A stretch of 47,589 bases of DNA, taken from NCBI GenBank assembly GCA_017938145.1, contig JAGBCB010000003.1:1-47589 (forward strand). Reading direction: 5' to 3'. Positions 6,893 through 16,500 of this stretch are shown in pieces. The DNA is from Lachnospiraceae bacterium (GTDB taxonomy: Bacteria; Bacillota; Clostridia; Lachnospirales; Lachnospiraceae). The translations under genes and the position numbers were made by a program. Positions within the stretch are counted from its first letter, which is position 1. Every line of letters starts with the position of its first letter. The notes under the pieces are model-generated. The model was not told the DNA's origin. It searched no databases and saw nothing but the letters and a program-made list of their open reading frames with translations.

Positions 6893-9235
6893 TTATAACT
6901 TCCAAACATCTTCCACATAATCGCGAATGGTTCTGTCACTGGAGAACTTTCCTGCGTTTGCGGTATTTAAGAAACACTTCTTGCGGAATGCAAGTGTATC
7001 CTGATAATCTCTGTTCACGCGAAGCTTCGCATCGCAATAAGAAATGAAGTCCGCGAACAGGAAGTAGTGGTCCGGCTGATGCCAGTGTGCACCATCCAGC
7101 AGCGCATGGTACAGTTCTGCAAACATTCCGGTTCCGTCGTCGGATAAGGTTCCGTCAACCAGAGTGTCCACTACTCTCTTGATCCGTGGTTCGGACTCAT
7201 ACAGTGCTCGCGCATTGTAATTATCTTTAAGCGCTTCGATTTCTTCGACACGCTTACCGAAGATGTAGTTGTTTTCCTCGCCGGCTTCTGCCACAATTTC
7301 CACGTTGGCACCGTCGTAAGTACCGAGGGTAACTGCGCCGTTTAACATAAGCTTCATGTTGCCGGTACCGGAAGCTTCTGTTCCGGCAGTGGAAATCTGC
7401 TCGGATACATCTGCGGCGGTTACCAGCTTTTCCGCGTAGGAAACATTATAGTTCTGCACAAAAACAACCTGGAGCTTATCGTTTACCTCAGGGTCATTTG
7501 CCACAAGCTTCGCAATTTCGTTGATAAACTTGATGATGCCCTTGGCACGGTAATAACCCGGCGCCGCCTTTGCACCAAAAATAAAGGTAGTCGGATAGAA
7601 ATCCTTGATTCTGCCATCCTTTAATCCATAGTAAATATCAAGAATGGAAAGAGCATTTAACAGCTGTCTCTTGTACTCATGGAGACGCTTAATCTGAATG
7701 TCAAAGATTGCGTTGGTATTAAGCACTACGCCTTCCTTTGCCAGTACAAATTCTGCTAACTGCTGCTTCTTTAACTTCTTGATTTCGTCGAACTTCTGCA
7801 GGGTTTCTTTGTCCTCTGCAAAAGCTTCCAACTTCTTTAACTTAGAAAGATCGGTTACCCATCCGCTGCCGATTTTGTCGGTGATAAAGCCGGACAACTC
7901 CTGATTGCAGAGCGCCAGCCAGCGTCTCTGGGTAATGCCGTTGGTCTTGTTGTTGAAACGTTCCGGATATACCGCATACCATTCCTTTAACGCATCGTTT
8001 TTCAGGATTTCGGTATGAATCTGCGCCACACCGTTGGTGGAATGGCTGGCAAAAATGGCCATTCTTGCCATGTGAATCAGATTTCCGGAAATAATATCAT
8101 ACTGCCATAAGTCGTGTTCTGCCACGCCCTTTGCAGTTAACTCCTTGCGGAGTGCTTTCTGAAGCATCACCACGTACTTATATACGTGAGGAATTACAGA
8201 TTTGAACAGGTTAATATCCCACTTTTCCAGAGCTTCCGCCATGATAGTGTGATTGGTGTAAGCAAAGGTTTCCTTGGCAATCTTCAGTGCCTTTGCGAAG
8301 GTTAAGCCTTCCTCGGACATTAAAATACGGAGTAATTCCGGAATTGCCACGGTTGGGTGGGTGTCATTTAACTGAATCGCATATTCTGCGGAGAACTTGC
8401 TGAAATCACTGCCGTGCTTTTTCTTGTAGGTACGGACCATATCCTGCAGGGATGCGCTGGAGAAAAAGTACTGCTGCTTCAATCTTAACTGCTTGCCCGC
8501 CTTGGTGGAATCGTTCGGATAAAGCACTGCGGAAATTGCTGCGGCGGCGTTTCTTTCCTTTGCTTCTTTATCGTAATTCTGCTCATTGAACAAATCAAAA
8601 TGGAATTCCGTAACAGCTTCTGCCTGCCACAGACGAAGAAGATTTACCTTCTTTGCACCGTAACCGATAACAGGCATATCATAAGGAACCGCATAAACAT
8701 CCTGGCCCTTGAAATGTACCAGAACCTTGTCTTCCTCGGTGCGGACAGACCATGGGTCTCCTGCCTTGGTCCAGTCATCCGGATATTCCTTCTGGAAACC
8801 GTTTTCGATAGTCTGCTTGAAGAGCCCGTACTTATAACGGATACCGTAGCCGTTTAAGTTGGCGCCAATGGTGGCACCGGAATCCAGGAAGCACGCCGCC
8901 AGACGGCCAAGACCGCCATTACCCAGGGCCGCATCCTCAATCTCTTCAAATTCTCTCATGTCCCTGCCGTTTTCACTCATCAGTTCCCCGAACTGATGCA
9001 GTAACCCTAAATTCAGCAGGTTATTGTAGACCAGACGGCCTACCAGAAACTCCGCAGAAAGATAGCAGGCCTTCTTGCCCTCTGCTTCCTTTGCATTAGT
9101 TACAAAATCCAAGCCGGTTTCCTTCATTGCAGCCTTGGAAACCGCATGATAAAGCTCGATAGTACTTGCTTCTTTTAAATCCTTACCGTAATCAAGGGCA
9201 AGGATATCCTTTACATTCTTCTGAAAATTACTCAT
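6893..9235 (-). CDS. glgP: Glycogen/starch/alpha-glucan phosphorylase
   Basis: A 780-residue GT35 phosphorylase that releases glucose 1-phosphate from alpha-1,4-glucans using pyridoxal phosphate. The PLP lysine lies in EASGTGNMKLMLNGA, near residue 630. Other landmarks are GNGGLGRLAACFLDS, QLNDTHPTVAIPELLRIL and KRLHEYKRQLLN. The N-terminus lacks the long regulatory arm of animal enzymes, as usual in bacteria. AGGAGG lies 10 nt before the ATG. It follows malQ by 40 nt in the same direction, so both probably share the malQ promoter. Together they degrade maltodextrin or glycogen: MalQ rearranges short chains and GlgP phosphorolyses them. Confidence 0.97.
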   Translation of the reverse strand: MSNFQKNVKDILALDYGKDLKEASTIELYHAVSKAAMKETGLDFVTNAKEAEGKKACYLSAEFLVGRLVYNNLLNLGLLHQFGELMSENGRDMREFEEIEDAALGNGGLGRLAACFLDSGATIGANLNGYGIRYKYGLFKQTIENGFQKEYPDDWTKAGDPWSVRTEEDKVLVHFKGQDVYAVPYDMPVIGYGAKKVNLLRLWQAEAVTEFHFDLFNEQNYDKEAKERNAAAAISAVLYPNDSTKAGKQLRLKQQYFFSSASLQDMVRTYKKKHGSDFSKFSAEYAIQLNDTHPTVAIPELLRILMSEEGLTFAKALKIAKETFAYTNHTIMAEALEKWDINLFKSVIPHVYKYVVMLQKALRKELTAKGVAEHDLWQYDIISGNLIHMARMAIFASHSTNGVAQIHTEILKNDALKEWYAVYPERFNNKTNGITQRRWLALCNQELSGFITDKIGSGWVTDLSKLKKLEAFAEDKETLQKFDEIKKLKKQQLAEFVLAKEGVVLNTNAIFDIQIKRLHEYKRQLLNALSILDIYYGLKDGRIKDFYPTTFIFGAKAAPGYYRAKGIIKFINEIAKLVANDPEVNDKLQVVFVQNYNVSYAEKLVTAADVSEQISTAGTEASGTGNMKLMLNGAVTLGTYDGANVEIVAEAGEENNYIFGKRVEEIEALKDNYNARALYESEPRIKRVVDTLVDGTLSDDGTGMFAELYHALLDGAHWHQPDHYFLFADFISYCDAKLRVNRDYQDTLAFRKKCFLNTANAGKFSSDRTIRDYVEDVWKL

Positions 9236-9275
9236 GTGTTATAAGCCTCCTAAAACTTCCTCGTAGTTGTTCTTC

Positions 9276-10778
9276 TTATCTCCAGTACAGTTCCGCTAAA
9301 TGTTTATAGTAGGCAGTATCGATTTTCTCGTACTGATCCTCTGTCATTCTCCATCTCCAATTCTCCCCAATTGTGGATGGGAAATTCATTCTTGCCTTAT
9401 TATCCAGGTACAGTAAATCCTGTGTCTGGAAAATTGCCACACGGCAGTTTAAAGAGTAGGCGCGCTTAATCATTGCTCTTGCGATATCGAAAGGATTTCT
9501 CGCATCATAATAATCCGCCAGTCTCTCCTGCTGTTCCTCGTTTAACTGCATGAGAGCACCTACTAATGTTTCGTTGTCGTGGGTTCCGATGTAAACAATG
9601 GTATTGTCCGTTGTGTAATTATGCGGCAGATACTCATTGTCCGGTGTGATATCCAGACCGAAGCCTAAAATCTTCATACCCGGATACTTGTTGGATGCAA
9701 TCAGGTCCATAACCGGCTTTGTCAACACGCCGAGATCCTCCGCAATAATCTTTGCGTCCCCGATGGTCTCGTTAATCATGTCGGTAAGCTTCTTTGCGGG
9801 ACCCTTCTTCCAGCAGCCTTCCATTGCTGTCGGGCAGGTAGCCGGAATGGAATAGTAATTTACAATACCGATGAAATGGTCGATACGGATAACATCATAA
9901 TGGTATGCGCAGGACTTCATACGTTCCTTCCACCAGGCAAAGCCATCCTGTTCCATCACATCCCAGCGGTATAACGGGTTACCCCAGCGCTGGCCGGTTT
10001 CGGAAAATAAATCAGGCGGTACTCCTGCGATGTTGATTTCTCTTAAATCCTCATCCAGTTCGAACAGGTCGCTATGTACCCAAACATCGGAGCTGTCCAT
10101 GGCAACGTAGAGCGGAATGTCCCCGATAATTTCAATTTCCAGCTCATTTACGTATGCTTTTAATTTTTTCCACTGTTCATCAAATTTATACTGACAGAAC
10201 TTCCAGAAGCCGATTTCTTTCTTTAACTTCTTTTCATAACGGCTCACTGCTTCCGGCTTGCGCAGGCGGATGTCGTCATCCCATTCTGTCCAGGACTTGC
10301 TGTCGAAGCTGTTCTTTATCGCCATGTACATGCTGTAATCGTTCAGCCAGTAAGCGTTGTCTTCCTCGAACTTTTTGAAATCCTTGGTTCTTGCGTGATT
10401 ACTTCTTTCGTAAGCAAGCTTCAGGACATCAAAGCGGTTTTCATAAATCAACGCGTAATCTACATCGGTTGGGTCCTCACCCCATTCCTTCTCGTCGATT
10501 TCTTCCTGTGTTAATAATTCCTCTTCCACCAGAACATCCAAATCGATAAAATAAGGATTTCCTGCGAATGCGGAGAAGGACTGATACGGGCTGTCTCCGT
10601 AGCTGGTTGGACCGATTGGAAGCACCTGCCAATACTTACTGCCGGTTGCTTTTACGAAATCAGCGAACTCGTAAGCTGCCTTGCCCAATGTGCCGATACC
10701 GTACGGACTTGGAAGGCTGCTGATTGGCATTAAGATTCCGGCGCCGCGCTTCAATGGATTTGCACCCTTTTTCCCCAT
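9276..10778 (-). CDS. malQ: 4-alpha-glucanotransferase (amylomaltase)
   Basis: A GH77 enzyme of 500 residues that transfers alpha-1,4-glucan segments between maltodextrins. It shows GAGILMPISSLPSPYGIGTLG at the N-terminus, WQVLPIGPTSYGDSPYQSFSAFAGNPY, the nucleophile region VIRIDHFIG, the acid/base region IIAEDLG and YIGTHDNET. I place the start at the ATG at 10778 (MGKKG), which gives the family's usual length; an ATG at 10790 is possible but has its ribosome site too close. The longer in-frame extension runs through the promoter and is not coding. It is divergent from a LacI-family gene and probably controlled by it. Confidence 0.95.
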   Translation of the reverse strand: MGKKGANPLKRGAGILMPISSLPSPYGIGTLGKAAYEFADFVKATGSKYWQVLPIGPTSYGDSPYQSFSAFAGNPYFIDLDVLVEEELLTQEEIDEKEWGEDPTDVDYALIYENRFDVLKLAYERSNHARTKDFKKFEEDNAYWLNDYSMYMAIKNSFDSKSWTEWDDDIRLRKPEAVSRYEKKLKKEIGFWKFCQYKFDEQWKKLKAYVNELEIEIIGDIPLYVAMDSSDVWVHSDLFELDEDLREINIAGVPPDLFSETGQRWGNPLYRWDVMEQDGFAWWKERMKSCAYHYDVIRIDHFIGIVNYYSIPATCPTAMEGCWKKGPAKKLTDMINETIGDAKIIAEDLGVLTKPVMDLIASNKYPGMKILGFGLDITPDNEYLPHNYTTDNTIVYIGTHDNETLVGALMQLNEEQQERLADYYDARNPFDIARAMIKRAYSLNCRVAIFQTQDLLYLDNKARMNFPSTIGENWRWRMTEDQYEKIDTAYYKHLAELYWR

Positions 10779-10810
10779 AGTATTTACCATACCTTTCTCT
10801 ATATTTTCCG

Positions 10811-10822
10811 CGAAAATTTTCG
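10811..10822. promoter_or_regulatory. Candidate LacI-type operator at the malQ transcription start
   Basis: CGAAAATTTTCG is a perfect 12-nt palindrome about 23 nt after the malQ -10 box, followed by a half-like repeat (CGTAAATTTTCG). A repressor bound here would block elongation from the malQ promoter. Confidence 0.5.
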
Positions 10823-10844
10823 TAAATTTTCGTTCTATGAGTCC

Positions 10845-10873
10845 ATAATACCCCTTTTTTCCCGAGATGTCAA
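10845..10873 (-). promoter_or_regulatory. Promoter of malQ-glgP
   Basis: On the minus strand TTGACA (10873-10868), a 17-nt spacer and TATTAT (10850-10845). Confidence 0.82.
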
Positions 10874-10896
10874 CCTTAAATTTGATTTTCAGAAAC

Positions 10897-10906
10897 TTTT
10901 CGAAAA
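10897..10906. promoter_or_regulatory. Second candidate operator between the divergent promoters
   Basis: TTTTCGAAAA is a perfect palindrome with a central CG, the arrangement favoured by LacI-family proteins. It lies just before the -35 box of the regulator gene and upstream of the malQ -35. Confidence 0.45.
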
Positions 10907-10911
10907 TTTCG

Positions 10912-10940
10912 TTGAAAACCCGAAAGATTTGTGCTATGAT
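10912..10940 (+). promoter_or_regulatory. Promoter of the LacI-family gene
   Basis: TTGAAA (10912-10917), 17-nt spacer, TATGAT (10935-10940); about 85 nt before the start codon. Confidence 0.7.
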
Positions 10941-11025
10941 ATTTTGTTGTAATAAGAAAGTACCATATAGAAGATAGAAGAATAAATGGCTTCTATATCT
11001 GAAAAAGAAAGAGAGAATAAAAGTT

Positions 11026-12030
11026 ATGCCAACTATCAAAGACATTGCGGAGCGCCTCGGTATTGCCGTCAGCACCGTATCCAAGGGATTAAACGGAGCC
11101 TCCGATATCAGTGAGGAGACCCGCCAGCTGGTTTTAGACACTGCTGTGGAAATGGGCTATGCTTCCAAAAAAATCCGTTCCCGTACCACCACTAAGGTCT
11201 GCGTTTTTATCGAGGACCGCAACATGGATTACGAAACCATCGACCAGTTCGGTTACGAAATTGTCATGGGCTTCAAGCTGGGAGCTGCCAGCCGCAACTG
11301 GGAGGTTACGGTTATCCCTTCCAATTTAACCATGCAGACTACCGAAAAATACGATAGCTACATGCTGCGCCACGGTTTTTCCGGTGCTTTTTTACTGGGC
11401 TTTACCCTGCACGACGACTGGATTAAGCAGTTGTCCAAAACCACCGTACCTACCGTTTTGTTAGATAACTACATACCTAACAACAGCCATGTGGGCTACG
11501 TTGGTACCGACAGTAACGAAGGTATCGGTCATGCAGTTGACCATCTGGTTGCCATGGGTCATAAGCGCATCGCGTTCTTAAACGGTTCCAAAAACTCCAT
11601 GGTTTCCGAAGAGCGTAACCAGGCCTTCTACCAGCACATGAGAGAAAACGGCATCGAGCCGGACGAAAACTTAGTTGCTTACGGTTACTACGTTCCGGAC
11701 TGCGCAAAGAATCACGTACCAACCTTCGTGGAACACGGCGCAACCGCCATTGTCTGCGCTTCCGATATGATTGCCAGCGGTGTAATTACTGAATTAAACC
11801 GCTTAAACCTTAAGGTGCCGGACGATATCAGCGTTATCGGTTACGACGACCTGCCGGTAGCAAGCCAGCTCACACCAAAGCTCACCACCATCCGCCAGGA
11901 CAGATACGACCTGGGCAAGAGCGCAGTGCTGATGTTAGATGGTCTGATTCGTGGCGTAGGACTTTCTAAGATGCTGCTTAGAGCAAAGTTTATTCCGAGA
12001 GAAAGTACCAAACGTTTAGACGAAAAATAG
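11026..12030 (+). CDS. LacI-family transcriptional regulator of maltodextrin/glycogen genes
   Basis: A 334-residue LacI/GalR protein. The N-terminal helix-turn-helix (TIKDIAERLGIAVSTVSKGLNG, about 3-24) and hinge helix region are followed by a periplasmic-binding-like effector domain with HLVAMGHKRIAFLNG, AIVCASDMIASGVITELNR and ISVIGYDDLPVASQLTPKLTTIRQD. The usual A-L-N of the recognition helix end is present as GLNG. The divergent position beside malQ-glgP and the palindromes at both promoters suggest it represses these genes and its own until a maltodextrin or sugar phosphate binds. The ligand is not known. Confidence 0.93.
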   Translation: MPTIKDIAERLGIAVSTVSKGLNGASDISEETRQLVLDTAVEMGYASKKIRSRTTTKVCVFIEDRNMDYETIDQFGYEIVMGFKLGAASRNWEVTVIPSNLTMQTTEKYDSYMLRHGFSGAFLLGFTLHDDWIKQLSKTTVPTVLLDNYIPNNSHVGYVGTDSNEGIGHAVDHLVAMGHKRIAFLNGSKNSMVSEERNQAFYQHMRENGIEPDENLVAYGYYVPDCAKNHVPTFVEHGATAIVCASDMIASGVITELNRLNLKVPDDISVIGYDDLPVASQLTPKLTTIRQDRYDLGKSAVLMLDGLIRGVGLSKMLLRAKFIPRESTKRLDEK

Positions 12031-12036
12031 AAATTC

Positions 12037-12092
12037 AACCACCGGTTAATAATTCCCGTGAAAAACAGGAATGTTAGTTGGTGGTTTTTTTC
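12037..12092 (+). terminator. Terminator of the LacI-family gene
   Basis: AACCACC (12037-12043) pairs with GGTGGTT (12080-12086), with an inner ATTCC/GGAAT pairing, and is followed by TTTTTT. Confidence 0.8.
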
Positions 12093-12100
12093 TTATACCG

Positions 12101-12109
12101 TGTTATACT
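12101..12109 (+). promoter_or_regulatory. Extended -10 promoter of the XRE-TPR gene
   Basis: TGTTATACT matches the extended -10 form TGnTATAAT at five of six hexamer positions. No good -35 is seen because the preceding terminator occupies that region. Confidence 0.55.
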
Positions 12110-12158
12110 AGACTTACAAAGCAGCTTTGAAGAAACTCTTCGAAAGGAAATAAATACA

Positions 12159-13190
12159 ATGTTAGATGAAAACATCCGCGTTATGCGTAGGGAAAAAGGA
12201 TTAACACAGGAGCAGCTGGCCGAGGTTATGGGTGTGTCCACCGCCTCCGTGTCCAAATGGGAAACCGGCGTTGCCGTACCGGAACTTGGCATGCTTGCCG
12301 CCCTGGCAGATTTTTTTGAGGTGTCCATTGATGCCCTGATTGGCCACACCGTAGGCAAGGTACAGTTAAAGGAAAAAACTGCTGCCATTAAAGAATTATC
12401 CCTGGCCGGTGAAGATGAAAAGGCAATCGAGCAGGCGGAAGAATTACTCCGCAGATATCCAAACGAGTACGATGTGGCATCCTGTGCCTCCGACGCATAT
12501 TATACTGCATATATCCACAACCGTAACAAGGAATACATCCATCGCTGCATGGAATTAATCCACAGAAAATATGCCCTTTCCAAGGACAACTCCGGCAAGA
12601 AATGGTTTGAAATGCAGCGGGAGCTTGCTAACTGTCAGGAGCTTCTCGGGGAATGGAAATCCGCCAAGGATTATTACGAGGAAAGCAACGTGGCCGGCTT
12701 AAACGATGCCAACATCGCCCGTTGTCTGGCAAGAATGGAAGAAAACGATGCAGCCGTAGACCAATTCTCCTCTGCCATTGAAAACAAGGTATTTACCCTG
12801 GTTTCCGATCTGATGCAGCTTTCCAATCTCTGGGTAGACACGGAGGATAATGCAAAAGCAATCGCCACCTATCAGGCAGCCCTTGCTGTTCTGGAAAGCT
12901 TTAATTCCCAAATGGATTTAAAGGTAATGAAGCTTTCCTGCCACTTCGCCCTTGCATGCTTGGAAAACGAAGAAGAAAATCCGGAAGCCGCCAAGGAGCA
13001 AATCCGTCTGGCAGTGCACACAGAGATGGGTAAGGATGTTGCAGAAAATAACAACGTAACATTCTTACAGGCAGAAAAACCTCATCAGCTCATCCACACT
13101 GCATTTGAAGGCAGCCAGGTGGTACAGATGCTTACTGCCATGGGAGAAGAAGAGTTGTTGGCAGTGGCACAAGAGGAACTCGGCAAATAG
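12159..13190 (+). CDS. XRE-family regulator with TPR-like C-terminal domain
   Basis: A 343-residue protein. Residues 1-65 are a Cro/C1-type helix-turn-helix (IRVMRREKGLTQEQLAEVMG, VSTASVSKWETGVAVPELGM). From about residue 75 the sequence is helical with repeated spacing typical of TPR arrays (ALSLAGEDEKAIEQAEELL, then repeats with A...Y..A), a fold that commonly binds peptides or partner proteins. The start is the ATG at 12159 with AAAGGA 10 nt upstream; an in-frame extension to 12078 runs through the preceding terminator and is not likely translated. It is a single-gene unit. Target genes cannot be read from the sequence. Confidence 0.88.
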   Translation: MLDENIRVMRREKGLTQEQLAEVMGVSTASVSKWETGVAVPELGMLAALADFFEVSIDALIGHTVGKVQLKEKTAAIKELSLAGEDEKAIEQAEELLRRYPNEYDVASCASDAYYTAYIHNRNKEYIHRCMELIHRKYALSKDNSGKKWFEMQRELANCQELLGEWKSAKDYYEESNVAGLNDANIARCLARMEENDAAVDQFSSAIENKVFTLVSDLMQLSNLWVDTEDNAKAIATYQAALAVLESFNSQMDLKVMKLSCHFALACLENEEENPEAAKEQIRLAVHTEMGKDVAENNNVTFLQAEKPHQLIHTAFEGSQVVQMLTAMGEEELLAVAQEELGK

Positions 13191-13235
13191 CAATAAATGC
13201 TCAATAAAACAAATTGAAAATATATTGTCCCCAAC

Positions 13236-13277
13236 AAAAAAGGAACCATCTTCGCACACTCCCGAACATAGTTCCTT
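13236..13277 (-). terminator. Terminator after the histidine kinase gene
   Basis: On the minus strand AAGGAAC...GTTCCTT with an inner TTCG/CGAA pairing, followed by TTTTTTG. A T-rich side in the other direction could also serve the plus-strand gene. Confidence 0.7.
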
Positions 13278-13285
13278 CACTATTT

Positions 13286-15820
13286 TTATACGCCCTGTAA
13301 AAAGTCCACATCAAATTCTACAATTGCCTTGTGAACCTTCTCCATCAATTCCTGCTGTTCGTCTTCGTATTGATACTGCGAAAGTTGTTTCCAAAGCTCA
13401 TCTAACGCATCAATATCCATATCCTCTGCTGCCGTACGGACCTGTGCCAGTAACGCATCAATTTCTGCTGCATACTCTGTAGCCTGCTTCTTACCGATTT
13501 CTGCACCGCCTCCCGGCAAATCGCCCTCGCCGGAAGCCCCACCGGTCACTACCGCCAGCTTTTCCTTATAAGAACGCCAGCTTGTAAGGAACACCGGTGT
13601 CACTCTCTCCAACGCATCTGTATCCCCGTTTCTGGCTGCATCCTCCAATACCTTTGCCATACCTGCAAGGGGAATAATGCCGATAGTTGCCGCAGAGTTT
13701 TTCATGCTATGCACCTTAGTGCAATACGCTTTCTGACCGGCTTCTGTAGCAATGCCCGCATACAGTTCAGAAAGCCCTGCCGCCTCCATCTCCAGAGAAT
13801 CCGCAAAGAAGTGCACGGTATCAAGCAATGCCGCTGTATCATTAAAATGCTGGCTGGCAAACTTCCAATCTAAGCCTTCCACCATCGGAAGCTCTGCCGG
13901 TTCATTAACGGCCCTGCCGCAAGCCGCTCCATCAGCAGCTTCTGCCTCTGTATCCTCTGCTACAGAAACTACCTGAATCAACGATTCGTCCAAAAGTTCT
14001 GTAATCAATGCCTCCAGCTTTTTATAATCAATCGGCTTTGCAAGGAATGCATCAAAGCCTTCACTTAAATACTTTTCTTTCGCGCCCACAATAGCATTGG
14101 CGGTCAGAATTACCACAGGGGCATCCTTAGATGGGTAATCCTCCATCTCCTTCATGGCATGGAGCGTTTCGATGCCGTCCATTTCCGGCATCATGTGGTC
14201 GAGGAAAATAATATCATATTTTTCCTTTTGAATCTTCTCCAGACATTCTTTTCCGCCGGATGCTTCGTCAATCTGCATCCGGGTTTCCTTTAAAAGACCC
14301 ACAAATACACGGCGGTTAAGGTCGTTATCATCTACCATAAGAATCCTGGCCTTTGGAGCCACAAAGCTCCTGCGGTAACCGGACTCCGTTTCCTCGGACA
14401 CCTTATCCATCGGTCCAATCGGGGCACTGTCCGAAATTTCCTGACATAATTCAAACGCAAACTCCGAACCCTCACCATAAACACTATGCACCTCCAGCTG
14501 ACTGTGCAACAGTCCCAAAAGCTGTTTGGTAATACTCATACCAAGACCGGTACCCTCAATGTTACGATTCCGCTTCTCTTCAATTCGTTCAAACGGTGTA
14601 CAGAGCTTCTGCAAATCCTCTTCTTTAATACCGATGCCGGTATCCTTTACACTAAACCGGATTTTGGCTTCCTTTTCATCTGCAGAATCCAGCCTGGTTA
14701 CCTTAAGTGTCACACTACCTTTGTGGGTGTATTTCACCGCATTATTCAACAGGTTTACCAGAATCTGGCGCAACCGGATATCATCCCCCATAAGGCCGGA
14801 CGGAAGGGACTCATCCACCTGCACGATAAACGCAAGCTCCTTTACATTCGCTTTAAAGGTTATCATATTAACGACATCCTTAAGTACGGATGCCACATTG
14901 TATTCTGCGGTAATCACCTTTAGTTTGCCTGCTTCAATTTTAGAAATATCCAAAATATCATTGATGATACTAAGCAAGGATTTTGCTGCCCCGTCCACAT
15001 TTCTTGCATACTGCTTAATTTCTTTTTCCTTGCTTTCCCGCAAAATCAGCTCATTCATGCCAAGTACTGCTGTGATTGGTGTTCTGATTTCATGGGACAT
15101 ATTGGCCAGGAATGTGCTTTTTGCCGCATTGGCACTGTCTGCACGGCGTTTTTCCTTAGCCAGCTGCTCTACCAAAAGGGCATCCGGATTTTCCGTGGTC
15201 ATGTAAATACCCAGAATTAATAGCACCATTCCAAGACAGGTAATTAAAATGTCCGGTACGATAATCTGGCAAATGCCTACCGGAATTTCACTGAGCAGTG
15301 CATAACGGATGGTCCTTCTCTTTTTTTCCGGAATCAATTTTCCGCACTTCATAATCAGACGGACAATAAAGAATACATACACCGCTACACCTACATAGGT
15401 CATATAAGCTGCCGGGCCGTAAGAATAGTTACTTCGTTCACCCTCCAAATAATCCAGTGGCAGAAAAACCACCCCCAGAATAGTAACAATCAACGGAATC
15501 GTTGTGGCATATTTATAACGCATAATCCGCCGTCCCAACTCTTCTTCTATCATGGTTTCGATATACTTATACACCAGGTAGAAAATAGACAGCATAAAAC
15601 CCATATAAAAATCATGAACAATTCTGTTTATCACCGGTGATACTGTCTCCAGATGATTTACCGTATACACGGAAAGCATATCAAAAACCAACTGAAGCGA
15701 AGTGCACACCAAAAGCGCAGAAAACCAGCCCGAAGATCTGGTTTTCTTATTGTGGGCACTAAAATTCATAACACCGATAAACAATATAACAATCAAACAT
15801 GCCGCCTGTGTTTTATACAT
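13286..15820 (-). CDS. Hybrid histidine kinase with receiver and HPt domains
   Basis: An 844-residue membrane phosphorelay protein. About six or seven membrane helices fill residues 1-210. The dimerisation domain has the phospho-His at 243 (ANMSHEIRTPITAVLG). The ATPase domain shows ILVNLLNNAVKYTHKG (N box), VKDTGIGI and EGTGLGMSI. A receiver domain (about 490-605) has the phospho-Asp at 541 in FLDHMMPEMDG, and an HPt-like domain has His704 in KVHSMKNSAATIG. It begins 8 nt after the response regulator stop, at the end of the flagellar operon, so the pair may tune motility or chemosensory behaviour. No signal is evident; the N-terminal helices are the only input region. Confidence 0.95.
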   Translation of the reverse strand: MYKTQAACLIVILFIGVMNFSAHNKKTRSSGWFSALLVCTSLQLVFDMLSVYTVNHLETVSPVINRIVHDFYMGFMLSIFYLVYKYIETMIEEELGRRIMRYKYATTIPLIVTILGVVFLPLDYLEGERSNYSYGPAAYMTYVGVAVYVFFIVRLIMKCGKLIPEKKRRTIRYALLSEIPVGICQIIVPDILITCLGMVLLILGIYMTTENPDALLVEQLAKEKRRADSANAAKSTFLANMSHEIRTPITAVLGMNELILRESKEKEIKQYARNVDGAAKSLLSIINDILDISKIEAGKLKVITAEYNVASVLKDVVNMITFKANVKELAFIVQVDESLPSGLMGDDIRLRQILVNLLNNAVKYTHKGSVTLKVTRLDSADEKEAKIRFSVKDTGIGIKEEDLQKLCTPFERIEEKRNRNIEGTGLGMSITKQLLGLLHSQLEVHSVYGEGSEFAFELCQEISDSAPIGPMDKVSEETESGYRRSFVAPKARILMVDDNDLNRRVFVGLLKETRMQIDEASGGKECLEKIQKEKYDIIFLDHMMPEMDGIETLHAMKEMEDYPSKDAPVVILTANAIVGAKEKYLSEGFDAFLAKPIDYKKLEALITELLDESLIQVVSVAEDTEAEAADGAACGRAVNEPAELPMVEGLDWKFASQHFNDTAALLDTVHFFADSLEMEAAGLSELYAGIATEAGQKAYCTKVHSMKNSAATIGIIPLAGMAKVLEDAARNGDTDALERVTPVFLTSWRSYKEKLAVVTGGASGEGDLPGGGAEIGKKQATEYAAEIDALLAQVRTAAEDMDIDALDELWKQLSQYQYEDEQQELMEKVHKAIVEFDVDFLQGV

Positions 15821-15828
15821 AGCAACCC

Positions 15829-16470
15829 CTACTTTCCGATGATTTCGTAAATTTTATCCTTCAGCATCTGGGAATCCACCGGTTTTAATAAATATCCTGC
15901 CGGCTTTAAGACAAGTAAGCTCATGACGATTTCTTTGGAATCCATGCTTGTCAAAAACACTACCGGGATATCCTTTAATTCCTCATCTGCCTGTAGCTGC
16001 TCCAAAACCTGCTTTCCGTTCATTTCCGGCATTTCGTAGTCTAACAAAATAAGGTCCGGCATCTTTTTGCCGATGGATACAAAGGCATGCATTCCCGACG
16101 GAGCCACTGCCACGCTATAGACTTCATCCAAAACACCCTTAATATTTCTGAGTACCATGGCATTATCGTCCACCACAAGAATATGACCCTTTTCGCCGGA
16201 TTTTTCAGCTTCCTCATCATCCCGGTAATTGCTGCCTACAATGACGCTGCGGCAGATTTCCAGCACACGCTTACCCAAAATCGGTCTAAGAATCTGATGA
16301 AACTGTCTGCTTTCATAATAAACCGTGTAGGCTTCGCTTTCTGCCCGGGTGCTGATGGTAATTACCGGCACCTCCGGACATTCACGCACCATATAATCAA
16401 ACAAATCATGATAATCCAGCCGGTTCCCCACCATGCTGGCAATCAGCACCGCAGGCTCCGCCGCTTTCAT
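15829..16470 (-). CDS. Response regulator, 3' part of a gene broken by an in-frame stop
   Basis: The open part encodes 213 residues. About 1-85 resemble a degenerate receiver domain (VLIASMVGNRLDYHDLFDYM, CPEVPVITISTRAES) and about 95-213 a complete CheY-like receiver (HILVVDDNAMVLRNIKG, phospho-Asp in LILLDYEMPEMNG, FLTS, LKPVDS). There is no DNA-binding output domain. The ATG at 16470 has no clear ribosome site. The same frame continues upstream through a TAA at 16501-16503 to an ATG at 16593 with AGGGGG 6 nt before it, so the intact gene was probably 15829-16593. Whether the 213-residue part is made by internal initiation is unknown. Confidence 0.8.
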   Translation of the reverse strand: MKAAEPAVLIASMVGNRLDYHDLFDYMVRECPEVPVITISTRAESEAYTVYYESRQFHQILRPILGKRVLEICRSVIVGSNYRDDEEAEKSGEKGHILVVDDNAMVLRNIKGVLDEVYSVAVAPSGMHAFVSIGKKMPDLILLDYEMPEMNGKQVLEQLQADEELKDIPVVFLTSMDSKEIVMSLLVLKPAGYLLKPVDSQMLKDKIYEIIGK

Positions 16471-16500
16471 ATCATCAAAAGAAATACTCTCTACATCATT

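Noticed and set aside
10779-11141. N-terminal extension of MalQ
   Set aside because: The extension covers the divergent promoters and the first codons of the LacI-family gene; family length fits the ATG at 10778.
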